From Lewinellaceae bacterium (lineage in GTDB: Bacteria; Bacteroidota; Bacteroidia; Chitinophagales; Saprospiraceae), in the NCBI GenBank assembly GCA_020636255.1, contig JACJYE010000008.1, positions 1 to 64,000 on the forward strand: a DNA stretch of 64,000 nt, written 5' to 3'. Made by a program: the position numbers and the translations under genes. The notes under the pieces are model-generated. The model searched no databases. It was not told the DNA's origin and worked only from the letters and a program-made list of their open reading frames with translations. This document shows, in pieces, positions 42,429 to 50,733 of this stretch; the stretch's first letter is position 1; every line of letters starts with the position of its first letter.

Positions 42429-44303
42429 ATGAAAATGCGCGTGACTGCCGTCCTGTTCGCCTTGCTGCTGCCGGCCGGAAAGGCCCTCAGCCAGGACTTC
42501 ATCATGCAAGGGTGTTACTGGAGTTGCCCGGAAGATAGCCCTCAGGCGCCCATCGATTCCGCTACGCTCAGCTTCTGGATCAGCCGGATGGAAAGCCAGG
42601 CGCCGGAGTTGGCGTATACCGGTTTTTCCTTTTTGTGGTTACCCGCCCTGCAACCCGGCAGCCCGGCAAAGATACAGCAGTTGCTGGCCAGCCTGGAAAA
42701 AAACGGCATCCACCCCATTGCCGAAGTGGAAATTGGCGCCGACAGCCTCTCTCTGCCACAACAGGCGCAAAGGCTGGACAAACAATTCCAGGTCGCTGCC
42801 TACAGCCTGCACAGCCCCCGCCAGATCAACGCCGCCGCCATAGCCCGGGAGCTCAACCAGCTTTCACGGCAGGGCTTGCTGCCCAAGCTCATAGTAGCCA
42901 ACCTGCCTTTTTATAACGAGCCCGAAAAGCTGGGCGGCTGGGCCAGCGAAGTCATCCGGAACCTCTCGGCGGAGGCGCGCCCGGAGATCGACCCGCGCGT
43001 ATACGACTACCCGCTGCGCGAGGCCATACGCCGCGCCACAACGGATACGGCCTACGATGCCCGTTACATCTTCGAACGCAGCATCCGCGATGCGACTGCC
43101 ACTTCAGGCTTCAATATCATCACGCTGGTCAACCATCCTTTTTACAAAAACCAGAATGGCAAAGCCGGCGATTGGGACGACCCGATCGACAGCCCTATGC
43201 TGGGGTATGCCTACACCCTCACCAATAACCAGATCGGTTTACCCACCGTGTTCTACGGCGATTACTATGGCAGGGAATCTGAACTGGACAATTATTTTAA
43301 CAAAAAGCCCCTCCGGGAACAGATCGGCCAGTTGATCCGGGCCCATAAGGAATATATCTATGGCTCCATCGGCGTGGAATACCTCAACCGGTTCGATACC
43401 GACAAGGCCAGCTATTACCCCTCGGCAGCCAAAGGCGTAGATGCTTCGAGTGTGCTCCTCTTTCAGATCGACGGCACCAATACGCCTGCCGGGCAGCGCA
43501 ACCAGCCTCCCGGCCATAAGGATGTGATCGTTGCCATCAATTTTGCCTATGACACCCTGCACGTCATCCAGGAGATCAACCCGTCGAACCTCAGGCCGGG
43601 CGACGTCTTCACCGATATCCTGGGAGAATCGCTGAGCCCGAAACTGCAGGTCGCGGAAAATGACCCTCAATATGAGGTGCCCAATTCCGTGCACATCGTC
43701 CTGCCGCCCCGCTCCTTTTGTCTTTGGGTTCAAGGCAGCGCTACACAGATCGTTTCCAGCCGGATCAACCTGGCCGTCGATGCCTTTGCAGATTACGTGG
43801 AACTGAACTGGGAAGTAGCCTATGAGCGGCAGGCCCTGGGTTATGAACTCGAACGCTCCGTCAACGGAGGCCAGTTCAAGCGCGTTGCCAGCTTCCGGCC
43901 GCTCGACAACAGCGACGAGAGCGCTTCTTACCTGTATATCGACAAAGACGTTTTTCCCGAAGAACAACTCTATTACCGGGTCAAGCTCCTGGATAGCGAA
44001 GGAGGCTTCGAATACTCGGCCGTAGAAAAAACACGCCTGAAAAACAGGGAACTGTCATTCGAACTGCTGGAAGGGCCCCGCCAAGGGGAAAAGGCCATCA
44101 AGGTAAAGAGCAACTACTCCACCAAGGGTGAAATTTCCGTTTACGACGGCAAAGGGAACAGAGTGTTCTATAGGTCGCCAACCATCCGCAAAGGAGAAAA
44201 CCTGACGGCCATCGACCTGTCGGGGTTACCAGCAGGGATCTATCTGCTGCACTTTTCCACTGCTCAGGGAAAGACCTGGGTAAAAAGGGTGGTGAAGCAG
44301 TGA
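42429..44303 (+). CDS. Secreted GH13 alpha-amylase-like protein lacking catalytic residues
   Basis: 624 residues with a signal peptide (about 1-21). The start of the TIM barrel is clear (FIMQGCYWSCP at 24-34; TGFSFLWLPAL at 64-74) and so is the far end (NHPFYKNQNGKAGDWDDPID, NQIGLPTVFYGDYYG at 235-281). In between, region I (DVxxNH) reads AEVEIG, no GxRxD nucleophile motif or acid/base Glu motif is found, and the NHD of region IV is NHPF. It therefore looks like a pseudoenzyme. It ends with beta-sandwich modules and a T9SS sorting domain (GNRVFYRS... GIYLLHFSTAQGK). Confidence 0.75.
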   Translation: MKMRVTAVLFALLLPAGKALSQDFIMQGCYWSCPEDSPQAPIDSATLSFWISRMESQAPELAYTGFSFLWLPALQPGSPAKIQQLLASLEKNGIHPIAEVEIGADSLSLPQQAQRLDKQFQVAAYSLHSPRQINAAAIARELNQLSRQGLLPKLIVANLPFYNEPEKLGGWASEVIRNLSAEARPEIDPRVYDYPLREAIRRATTDTAYDARYIFERSIRDATATSGFNIITLVNHPFYKNQNGKAGDWDDPIDSPMLGYAYTLTNNQIGLPTVFYGDYYGRESELDNYFNKKPLREQIGQLIRAHKEYIYGSIGVEYLNRFDTDKASYYPSAAKGVDASSVLLFQIDGTNTPAGQRNQPPGHKDVIVAINFAYDTLHVIQEINPSNLRPGDVFTDILGESLSPKLQVAENDPQYEVPNSVHIVLPPRSFCLWVQGSATQIVSSRINLAVDAFADYVELNWEVAYERQALGYELERSVNGGQFKRVASFRPLDNSDESASYLYIDKDVFPEEQLYYRVKLLDSEGGFEYSAVEKTRLKNRELSFELLEGPRQGEKAIKVKSNYSTKGEISVYDGKGNRVFYRSPTIRKGENLTAIDLSGLPAGIYLLHFSTAQGKTWVKRVVKQ

Positions 44304-44346
44304 TGAGGGAGGTGTTTCACGGCAAACCATGCCCCCCAAAGCTACT

Positions 44347-44865
44347 CTACAACTCCAGCAGCCCTTCCGGCAGGTCCATGGCAATGCGGCGGGCTTCTTC
44401 GTCGATATGCAGGATGAAAGCGTCGTTAAGGGGTATAAGGGTTTCTTTGCCTTTGTAGGTGAGAATGGCCATGAGCTGTTGCGGGAATTCGGCGACTTCC
44501 TCTATCCGCCCTATCTCCCCGGCCTTCCGGTCGGTGATGGTGAAACCTTCCAGGAAAGAAAAATCAGGCATCGGCCCGGTAGCATCGGTAGTAATATCTT
44601 CTTTGCGGAGCAGGACCTCCACGCCGGCCAGAGGCTGTGCTGCTTCACGCGTGTCGACCTCTTCCAGTTTGACGATCAGGGTGTTCTCTCCCCGGGCCGA
44701 TTCTATGAAAAAGGGAGCCGGCTTCCCTCCGACCGAAAGGAAGATGGCCGGCGCTTCCAGAAAATCATCGAGCAGGTTCTCTTCGATGAAAAACTTTAGC
44801 TCCCCTTCCGTGCCGTGTGTTTTACCCGTTTTCCCAACAGGGATATACTGCTCCATAATGTCCAT
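44347..44865 (-). CDS. rimM: Ribosome maturation factor RimM
   Basis: 172 residues: N-terminal beta-barrel (VGKTGKTHGTEGELKFFIEE, about 10-80) and C-terminal PRC-barrel (about 95-170; GFTITDRKAGEIGRIEEV, LIPLNDAFILHIDEEARRI). It assists 16S rRNA processing in 30S assembly. It is the last gene of the mnmA-lipoprotein-rimM unit; spacing is 3 bp. Start at Met1 or Met4 (MEQYIPVG). Confidence 0.92.
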   Translation of the reverse strand: MDIMEQYIPVGKTGKTHGTEGELKFFIEENLLDDFLEAPAIFLSVGGKPAPFFIESARGENTLIVKLEEVDTREAAQPLAGVEVLLRKEDITTDATGPMPDFSFLEGFTITDRKAGEIGRIEEVAEFPQQLMAILTYKGKETLIPLNDAFILHIDEEARRIAMDLPEGLLEL

Positions 44866-44868
44866 GTC

Positions 44869-45642
44869 CTACTGATAACTGATCAATTGCTGGCGAAGGC
44901 TGAACCCTTTTTCCGCTTTTTCAGGCCAGGAAAGGCCCTGGCAGGCGTCTCCGGTATCCCCGTTGCAGCAAACGCGGCATTCGGTGTCGAGAATGTCCAG
45001 GGAGCGATAGGCCAGCCCTACCCCCCGCGCGTATTGTTCTGTGGCCAGGCGCAGCTCGATGACGTTGTCGCGGCTATCGGCATTTTGCACGGTAATAACA
45101 TCATCAAAGCTGAGGTTTCCAATCGCCTGAGGTTCGCCATTGGTAAGCTGGCGATAGCTCCACGATTTGAACATTTCGATGCGCTCTCCGGCTACGGTTA
45201 CCTGCGTAAATGGGTCGAAAAAGGCATTGCCATCCCATTCCTGCCCGGCTTTAACGGGAAAGGCGAGCTTGATGAAGCGCAGGTTATCTTCGTCGCGGTA
45301 GGCCCGCTGCTCGTCTCTCGAAAGAGTATAAACCTTGCCGATCTGCCAGGGCAGGGTATCGGCCTTGCGCTCATAATGCTCTACCCGGTAAAATAGCGTA
45401 CCCGATTCGCCGTGCAGCGTATCCGTCACCACTTCCCGGAAATACGTGCGCGAACTGTCGATGCTCGTCCCGCCCAACGCAGGGTCATATATAATGGAAT
45501 CGACCTGATACACCCATGAGCGCCCTACTTCCAGAGGGTAGTAATCGTAACCGTAATCGAGCACGACATCTTCCACTTGCCGGCTGTTGCACGCCGCCAG
45601 GGCCATGGATGCGAAAAGCAAAAGCGATAGGTGATCCTTCAT
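44869..45642 (-). CDS. Predicted lipoprotein of unknown function
   Basis: 257 residues with lipobox LAAC (Cys18). The mature part is rich in beta strands (YYPLEVGRSWVYQVDSIIY, LFYRVEHYERK) with conserved-looking Tyr/Trp positions, ending in a cysteine-containing stretch (DTECRVCCNGDTGDACQG). No known domain was recognised. It is the middle gene of a tight unit with mnmA and rimM, 3 bp from each. Confidence 0.7.
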   Translation of the reverse strand: MKDHLSLLLFASMALAACNSRQVEDVVLDYGYDYYPLEVGRSWVYQVDSIIYDPALGGTSIDSSRTYFREVVTDTLHGESGTLFYRVEHYERKADTLPWQIGKVYTLSRDEQRAYRDEDNLRFIKLAFPVKAGQEWDGNAFFDPFTQVTVAGERIEMFKSWSYRQLTNGEPQAIGNLSFDDVITVQNADSRDNVIELRLATEQYARGVGLAYRSLDILDTECRVCCNGDTGDACQGLSWPEKAEKGFSLRQQLISYQ

Positions 45643-45645
45643 ACT

Positions 45646-46758
45646 TCAGTTGTGGCTATCCAGGTAACTGCCGTGAATGATGCCGCCACCTACTACGTCG
45701 TCGCCTTCGTAGAACACGGCCGACTGCCCCGGGGCGACCCCCTTGACGTTCGCCAAAAATTCGACCCGCACCTTTTCCTCATCCTGGAAGATGCGGCTGT
45801 AAGCGCCGTTGTCCTTGTACCGGATCTTGGTGACGGCTTCCATGCCATCTGCGGGCAGGCTGGCGTATTTCATCAGGTTGATGCCGCCAACTGTCATGCC
45901 GTTGCGCACCAGCTCGTCTTCCGTGCCCAGCACCACGGCATTGGCCTCCGGGCGGATCTCGGTCACGAACATCGGTTGGCCGAAGGCCACGCCAAGGCCT
46001 TTGCGCTGGCCTACGGTGTAAAAGGGGTACCCCTGATGCCTGCCGATCACCTCGCCCCTGGAGTTGAGGAAATCGCCGCCGGCAAGCCGGCTTTCGAGCC
46101 CGTCGACCCGGCGTTTGAGAAAGCCTCGGTAATCGTTGTCGGGCACGAAGCATATCTCATAGCTTTCCGCCTTTTTGGACAGCTCGTCATACCCCCAGTC
46201 GGCCGCCATCTGGCGCACTTCCGGTTTGGTGTAATCGCCCAGCGGGAAGCGGCTGCGTTCGAGGCATTCCTGGCTCAGCCCCCAGAGGACGTACGATTGG
46301 TCCTTATTGGTGTCGGCAGCCCTGGAAATATAGCGCCGCCCGTCCCGTTCGTGGATGCGCGCATAATGGCCGGTAACGATATGGGCGCAGTCCAGTGCAT
46401 CGGCGCGTTTCAGCAGGGCGTGCCATTTGATATGGGTATTGCACAGCACGCAAGGGTTGGGCGTGCGGCCGGCGAGATATTCATCCACAAAATTGTCGAT
46501 GACATAGTCTCCGAACTCATCGCGAATGTCGATGATAAAATGGTGGAAACCCATATTGACCGCTACCTGCCGGGCATCGTTGATCGAGTCGAGGCTGCAG
46601 CAGCCCGTTTCTTTTGAAGAGCCGCCGGAATTGGCATAATCCCATGTCTTCATGGTAATGCCAACAACTTCATACCCCTGCTGGTGCAGCATCATGGCGG
46701 CTACCGTGCTGTCGATGCCGCCGCTCATGGCCACCAATACTTTGCCGTGCTTGCTCAT
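45646..46758 (-). CDS. mnmA: tRNA-specific 2-thiouridylase MnmA
   Basis: 370 residues. PP-loop ATPase motif AMSGGIDSTVAA at 10-21 and the two catalytic cysteines in NPCVLCNTHIKW and YEICFVPDNDY. The C-terminal beta-barrel has GEVIGRHQGYPFYTVGQRKGL. It makes the 2-thio group of s2U34 in tRNA Lys, Glu and Gln, receiving sulfur from a relay. First gene of the mnmA-lipoprotein-rimM operon. Confidence 0.95.
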   Translation of the reverse strand: MSKHGKVLVAMSGGIDSTVAAMMLHQQGYEVVGITMKTWDYANSGGSSKETGCCSLDSINDARQVAVNMGFHHFIIDIRDEFGDYVIDNFVDEYLAGRTPNPCVLCNTHIKWHALLKRADALDCAHIVTGHYARIHERDGRRYISRAADTNKDQSYVLWGLSQECLERSRFPLGDYTKPEVRQMAADWGYDELSKKAESYEICFVPDNDYRGFLKRRVDGLESRLAGGDFLNSRGEVIGRHQGYPFYTVGQRKGLGVAFGQPMFVTEIRPEANAVVLGTEDELVRNGMTVGGINLMKYASLPADGMEAVTKIRYKDNGAYSRIFQDEEKVRVEFLANVKGVAPGQSAVFYEGDDVVGGGIIHGSYLDSHN

Positions 46759-46807
46759 GCTCTTTCCGTTTCCTTTATTGGCGTTTGCGAATATTTTAAG
46801 GCTGAAA

Positions 46808-46924
46808 AACAGTGTTTAAAAAATAAGTTCTTTGTTGGAGATCTTGCGATGTGGCATGCCTTCCAGCTTTTCTAAAGCTTCCAGCCTACGCCACATTGCA
46901 AAATCGTCGAACTTGTTTTTTAAT
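46808..46924. repeat. ~115-bp palindromic dispersed repeat, copy B (inverted)
   Basis: Reverse complement of copy A (12912-13028) without gaps and with about 16 substitutions over about 115 bp. In the 15-bp inner arms, an A-T pair of copy A is a T-A pair here, a compensatory change, but another position is now A/C. It sits 50 bp upstream of the mnmA start and about 100 bp upstream of the LysE-type gene, in a divergent promoter region. Confidence 0.85.
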
Positions 46925-47031
46925 GGTTACAAAGGTACAAAATATGGCCTCGAATAGTTCAATGCAGTACATTTCCCGCCGGATAAAAAGTTGTAATATT
47001 GCACCCGAAACCAACAAATCATACCGCAGCC

Positions 47032-47667
47032 ATGGCTTTGCAACCGATGTTCGTCTTTCTGATCGCCTGCCTGGCATCCTTTCTGGGCTCCCTCCCCTTC
47101 GGGCCGATCAACCTCTCGGTTGTAGATACCACGATCCGGCAGAGTTTCCGAGCGGGCCTGTGGTTCTCGGCAGCAGCGGCCGTGGTAGAGATCGGGCAAT
47201 CGTTTATTGCGCTGGAGTTCAACCATAGCATCAGCACTTTCCTCAACACCCATCTTTGGGCCAGGCTACTTGCCGCTTTCCTGTTCCTGGGCATCGGGCT
47301 TGTTTTCATGCTGCGCAAAGACAAAACCGCCCAGCAGCAGCGGCAGCGGCGGCATAAAAGCAATTTCGTGCGCGGGCTTTTCATCGCCTTGCTCAATCCC
47401 CAGGCCATCCCGTTCTGGATCTTCGTACTGGCTTACCTGGATGCAAGCCGCTCCATACATATCAATACCCACCAATCGCTTCAGATCGTCATCGCTTTTT
47501 TCTTAGGCGTATCATTGGGTAAGCTTGGCGCCCTGCTGCTCTTCGGCCTGCTGGGGCAGCTGATCAGCCAGCGATGCCAGCTCATACAGCACTGGATGAA
47601 CAAGGCCATCGGAGGCATCCTCATGGGGATCGGCCTGCTGCAGGGCCTGCAGGCCGCGGCGGGATAA
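47032..47667 (+). CDS. LysE/RhtB-family exporter
   Basis: 211 residues from ATG 47032 (MALQPMFVF); a TTG start 33 bp upstream would add unrelated residues. Six hydrophobic helices. The first contains FLGSLPFGPINLSVV, the family motif; NFVRGLFIALLNPQAIPFWIF follows in the middle. Members export amino acids such as lysine, threonine or homoserine lactones. TAATATTG at 46994-47001 is a weak -7 box. Confidence 0.85.
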   Translation: MALQPMFVFLIACLASFLGSLPFGPINLSVVDTTIRQSFRAGLWFSAAAAVVEIGQSFIALEFNHSISTFLNTHLWARLLAAFLFLGIGLVFMLRKDKTAQQQRQRRHKSNFVRGLFIALLNPQAIPFWIFVLAYLDASRSIHINTHQSLQIVIAFFLGVSLGKLGALLLFGLLGQLISQRCQLIQHWMNKAIGGILMGIGLLQGLQAAAG

Positions 47668-47717
47668 TTTTAAGGCCTGCCATCCGTTCCATTAAAGTAA
47701 ACCGTATTTTAGGCAGG

Positions 47718-47744
47718 CAACTCATTTTTTGAACACTACTTATT
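47718..47744. repeat. Remnant of the palindromic repeat (right end), copy C
   Basis: CAACTCATTTTTTGAACACTACTTATT matches the right arm plus flank of copy A (13003-13028) over about 20 of 26 bases. The left part is missing. It lies in the gap after the LysE-type gene. Confidence 0.55.
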
Positions 47745-47863
47745 AGCCATAAGCTGCCGAAATGTCTATATTGGGATAACCCACATGCAAACCGGTACGC
47801 GCCAGCCGCCCGGAATCCGCAAAACCGTCTTGATATTATCCAACATCCAAAAACGAAAGAATC

Positions 47864-48751
47864 ATGAGAGGTTACTTCAGCAAGCTCCTTCCCTTAGCCC
47901 TGCTTCTATTCACTTCTTCGGTAATAAACGCGCAATCCGATACCGAAAGCTCGGGTGAAGAATTCGGGCTGGCCGCCTATTACCACGATGATTTTGAAGG
48001 CAGAAAAACGAACTCGGGAGAGACATACAACCCTAACCAGATGACGGCCGCCCACATGCGCCACCCCTTCAACACCATGCTCCGGGTAACGAGGCTGGAC
48101 AATAATAAATCTGTCATCGTGCGGGTCAACGACCGGGGCCCCTACATCACCGGCCGCGTCGTGGACCTCTCGCGGGCAGCCGCGGAAAAGCTGGGGATGC
48201 TCAAAGAAGGCGTTGCGGAAGTAAAAGTGGAAGTGGTAAAACGGGGCAAGGCCACAACAGAGCAAACGGTGGCAAAAGAGGATAAGCCCAAAGCGGAAAA
48301 TACCAGTAGTAACACTCCATCCTCTTACGACGATGCCTCAGCCAAGCGCATCGAAACCACCAAAACGGAAAGCCAAACAGCGGCCAAACAGGAGGCTAAA
48401 ACAAGTACGGCATCTAAAGGCACCAACGCCAAGCCCCAACTCGTAGGCAAGGAATACCAAAAGTACGGCCTGTATAAGATCGCCATAGAGAAGCCCGGCG
48501 AAAAGGGCTTCGCCGTTCAGGTCGCCTCCCTCGAAAATTACGAGAACGTCTTCCAGCAGGTAGCCGACCTCCAGGCCAAGTGGTTCGATAACATCCTGAT
48601 CAGCATCGAAAAAGGGAAAACCAACCCTATCTACAAAATACTGCTCGGCCCCTTTGAAAGCGAGTCGGCCGCCAACAACTACCTGAAAAACCTACAGAAA
48701 AAACACAAGATAAAAGGCTTCGTCGTCGACTTGTCGACGGTAACTTATTGA
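47864..48751 (+). CDS. rlpA: RlpA-like septal protein with SPOR domain
   Basis: 295 residues: signal peptide (about 1-23), double-psi beta-barrel (about 32-128; GLAAYYHDDFEGRKTNSGE, VIVRVNDRGPYITGRVVDLS), a Ser/Lys/Thr-rich linker (about 130-200) and a C-terminal SPOR domain (about 220-290; GFAVQVASLENYENV, YKILLGPFESESAANN). RlpA proteins bind denuded peptidoglycan glycans at division sites, and some are lytic transglycosylases; the Asp in NDRGPY is the family's catalytic residue. Secreted or periplasmic. Confidence 0.9.
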   Translation: MRGYFSKLLPLALLLFTSSVINAQSDTESSGEEFGLAAYYHDDFEGRKTNSGETYNPNQMTAAHMRHPFNTMLRVTRLDNNKSVIVRVNDRGPYITGRVVDLSRAAAEKLGMLKEGVAEVKVEVVKRGKATTEQTVAKEDKPKAENTSSNTPSSYDDASAKRIETTKTESQTAAKQEAKTSTASKGTNAKPQLVGKEYQKYGLYKIAIEKPGEKGFAVQVASLENYENVFQQVADLQAKWFDNILISIEKGKTNPIYKILLGPFESESAANNYLKNLQKKHKIKGFVVDLSTVTY

Positions 48752-48764
48752 TTGCTGGTTTTCA

Positions 48765-48895
48765 GGCGCAGAAGGCATTTATCTCATGCCTTCGCTGCCT
48801 TCGCGGGAGAAACCCTGAAGGTTCCCGCTAAGGGCGCTAAGGTATTTTACCACACTTCGCGGACTTCGCGCGGACTTCGCGGGAGATCCAGAGGG
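48765..48895. repeat. CTTCGCGG-type short tandem units
   Basis: The gap after rlpA carries repeated CTTCGCGG words: CTTCGCTGCCTTCGCGGG at the left and ACTTCGCGGACTTCGCGCGG, then ACTTCGCGGG, at the right, with a small inverted pair in between (GGGAGAAACC, GGTTCCCGC). It looks like intergenic repeat sequence and does not overlap a gene. Confidence 0.5.
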
Positions 48896-48927
48896 GAACC
48901 ATGGAGCTTTGGCAATCACCATTACAT

Positions 48928-49596
48928 TCATCGTATCGCCACCTTGCCTTCCACCGGGTTTATCCGGACCAGCTCTTCATTGACGTCGACTGATTCGAAT
49001 GCCGTCGGCTTATCCGTAAAGCGGAAGGTAGCCGCCTGGCCGGCCTGGCCTTTGACGTCGAAGCAGACCGAAAAGATGGTGCTGTTATCGGGGATAGTGA
49101 CCCCGCGCAGGGTGCCGTCGATCCAAACGAAAGTGAGCAGGCCTTCGGCCGTGCGGTGGGCGCCGAAGTTCTGGCCGTTGAGGCCTGGCAAGCCAAAATT
49201 GCGAATATCGGTAAAAGCCAGGAGGTTGGCATCCCATGCCATAGTATACTGCATGGACAGCAGATTGTTGAAATCCCGGACCTGCACGTCGACGCAAACC
49301 TTGCCGCCTGCTTTCGCTTCGCCTCCTTTTGCATTCAGGGTAAGCACCTGGCCGCTCTGCGGCGGTTGGTTAGCGGCCCGTGAACCCACTTCAGGTTTTT
49401 CCTCTGCTTTGCGGCTGTCCGCTTCAGTCTCCGCTTTTACGGGCCGGGCGGCGGAAGCCTGCGTTTCACCTGCCGGGGCGCCCAGGGTATCTGTCATGGC
49501 CTGCCCGGAGGCGGCGGAAGTGGTATTTCCCGAATGCTCGGGGGCGCAGTGCAGGAACACGAGAGACAGCAGCAACAAAAATGACAATCTTTTCAT
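48928..49596 (-). CDS. Cohesin-like domain lipoprotein
   Basis: 222 residues with lipobox VFLHC (Cys17), a low-complexity linker (about 20-75) and one cohesin-type beta-sandwich (about 80-215): VCVDVQVRDFNNLLSMQYTM, WDANLLAFTDIRNFGLPGLN, FVWIDGTLRG, IFSVCFDVKGQAGQ. Cohesin domains bind dockerins. The giant protein at 20756 carries dockerin-like and cohesin-like units, so partnership is conceivable. It is divergent from the OmpA-family gene. Confidence 0.75.
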   Translation of the reverse strand: MKRLSFLLLLSLVFLHCAPEHSGNTTSAASGQAMTDTLGAPAGETQASAARPVKAETEADSRKAEEKPEVGSRAANQPPQSGQVLTLNAKGGEAKAGGKVCVDVQVRDFNNLLSMQYTMAWDANLLAFTDIRNFGLPGLNGQNFGAHRTAEGLLTFVWIDGTLRGVTIPDNSTIFSVCFDVKGQAGQAATFRFTDKPTAFESVDVNEELVRINPVEGKVAIR

Positions 49597-49661
49597 GGGT
49601 TATTTTTTGCCTCCAAAGGTATAAAAGTTCCCGCCCGAAAGTTAGCGCAGTAAACTTGTGC

Positions 49662-49692
49662 TTGTTTAAAAAGCGTTAATTTTATTACCTTG
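49662..49692 (+). promoter_or_regulatory. Likely promoter of the OmpA-family gene
   Basis: TTG (49662-49664), 21 bp spacer, TACCTTG (49686-49692): the TAnnTTTG pattern lacking one T, at the right spacing, 43 bp before the ATG at 49735. Confidence 0.35.
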
Positions 49693-49734
49693 TGTCATCT
49701 GAGTTCACGCTTTTTTACCTCAACAATCCATTCT

Positions 49735-50727
49735 ATGAAACATTTTGGCCTTTTTTTGATCGCTGCTCTGGCCCTGTTTTCCAGTTGCGTAACCCGCAAG
49801 GAATACCAGGAACTGGAAGAAGTCAGGGATTACTACCAATCGGAAGCACAGGCATCCGATTCCATCCGCAACGAATACAACAAACTGGCTGAAGATAACC
49901 GCCAGCTCGAGATCGATACCCGCAATACCCGCCTGGAACTGGAACAGTATGTGGTCACCAACCAAAGCCTTTACCGCAGTTACCGGGAAGCGCTCGACAG
50001 GATCGAGAGCCTGGCAAAAGAACGCAACGAGCTGGACGCCACGGCCTCCTATGAAAAATACAGCCTGGAACACCAGCTGTCGGACCAGCAGCAGAACCTC
50101 GATGTGAATAAGCAGAAGCTGGATGCCATGGAATATGAATTATACCAGAAGGACTCCCGCCTCAACGCTATGGAATACGACTATACGAGCATGAAAGGAA
50201 CCCTTCAGGACAAGAATATCCGCATCCACGACCTGGAGCAAATGCTCAGCCTGCGGGAGAACAATATGAAGGACGTGCGCGATAGGCTGACTGCCATTTT
50301 GCGGAACTTCACCAGCGATGACCTCTCGGTGGAAGAACGCGGTGGCAAGCTCTACCTCTCGCTCAGTTCCAGCCTGCTCTTCCCCAGCGGCAGCACCCGC
50401 ATCGACCCTAAGGGTAAAGACGCGCTGCGCCAGGTGGCCGAAGCCTTAAAGGCCAACCCGGATATCGACATCCTGGTGGAAGGGCATACCGACTCTGACG
50501 GCAGCGCCGATGCGAACTGGAACCTGAGTGTCAGCCGTGCAGTTGCCGTGACCAACCTGCTGTCCTCCTTTGGCGTCAACCCGGAAAAGATCACCGCTGC
50601 CGGCCGTGGCGAGTACCAGCCTAAGGCCGACAACAGCACCTCCGCCGGCAAGGCCAAAAACCGGCGTACGGAGATCATCCTGGCGCCCAAACTTGACGAA
50701 CTATACGAATTCCTGAGCGGGGAGTAA
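49735..50727 (+). CDS. OmpA-family lipoprotein
   Basis: 330 residues from MKHFGLFLIAALALFSSC (lipobox, Cys18); a longer upstream start lacks a signal. A coiled coil fills about 25-200 (repeated heptads of Glu, Gln, Leu, Asp; e.g. LEHQLSDQQQNLDVNKQKLD). The C-terminus (about 215-320) is the OmpA peptidoglycan-binding domain: PSGSTRIDPKGKDALRQ, ILVEGHTDSDGSADANWNLS and SAGKAKNRRTEI. It is a likely outer-membrane-to-wall tether. The metalloprotease gene starts 7 bp after it. Confidence 0.88.
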   Translation: MKHFGLFLIAALALFSSCVTRKEYQELEEVRDYYQSEAQASDSIRNEYNKLAEDNRQLEIDTRNTRLELEQYVVTNQSLYRSYREALDRIESLAKERNELDATASYEKYSLEHQLSDQQQNLDVNKQKLDAMEYELYQKDSRLNAMEYDYTSMKGTLQDKNIRIHDLEQMLSLRENNMKDVRDRLTAILRNFTSDDLSVEERGGKLYLSLSSSLLFPSGSTRIDPKGKDALRQVAEALKANPDIDILVEGHTDSDGSADANWNLSVSRAVAVTNLLSSFGVNPEKITAAGRGEYQPKADNSTSAGKAKNRRTEIILAPKLDELYEFLSGE

Positions 50728-50733
50728 GTTTAA

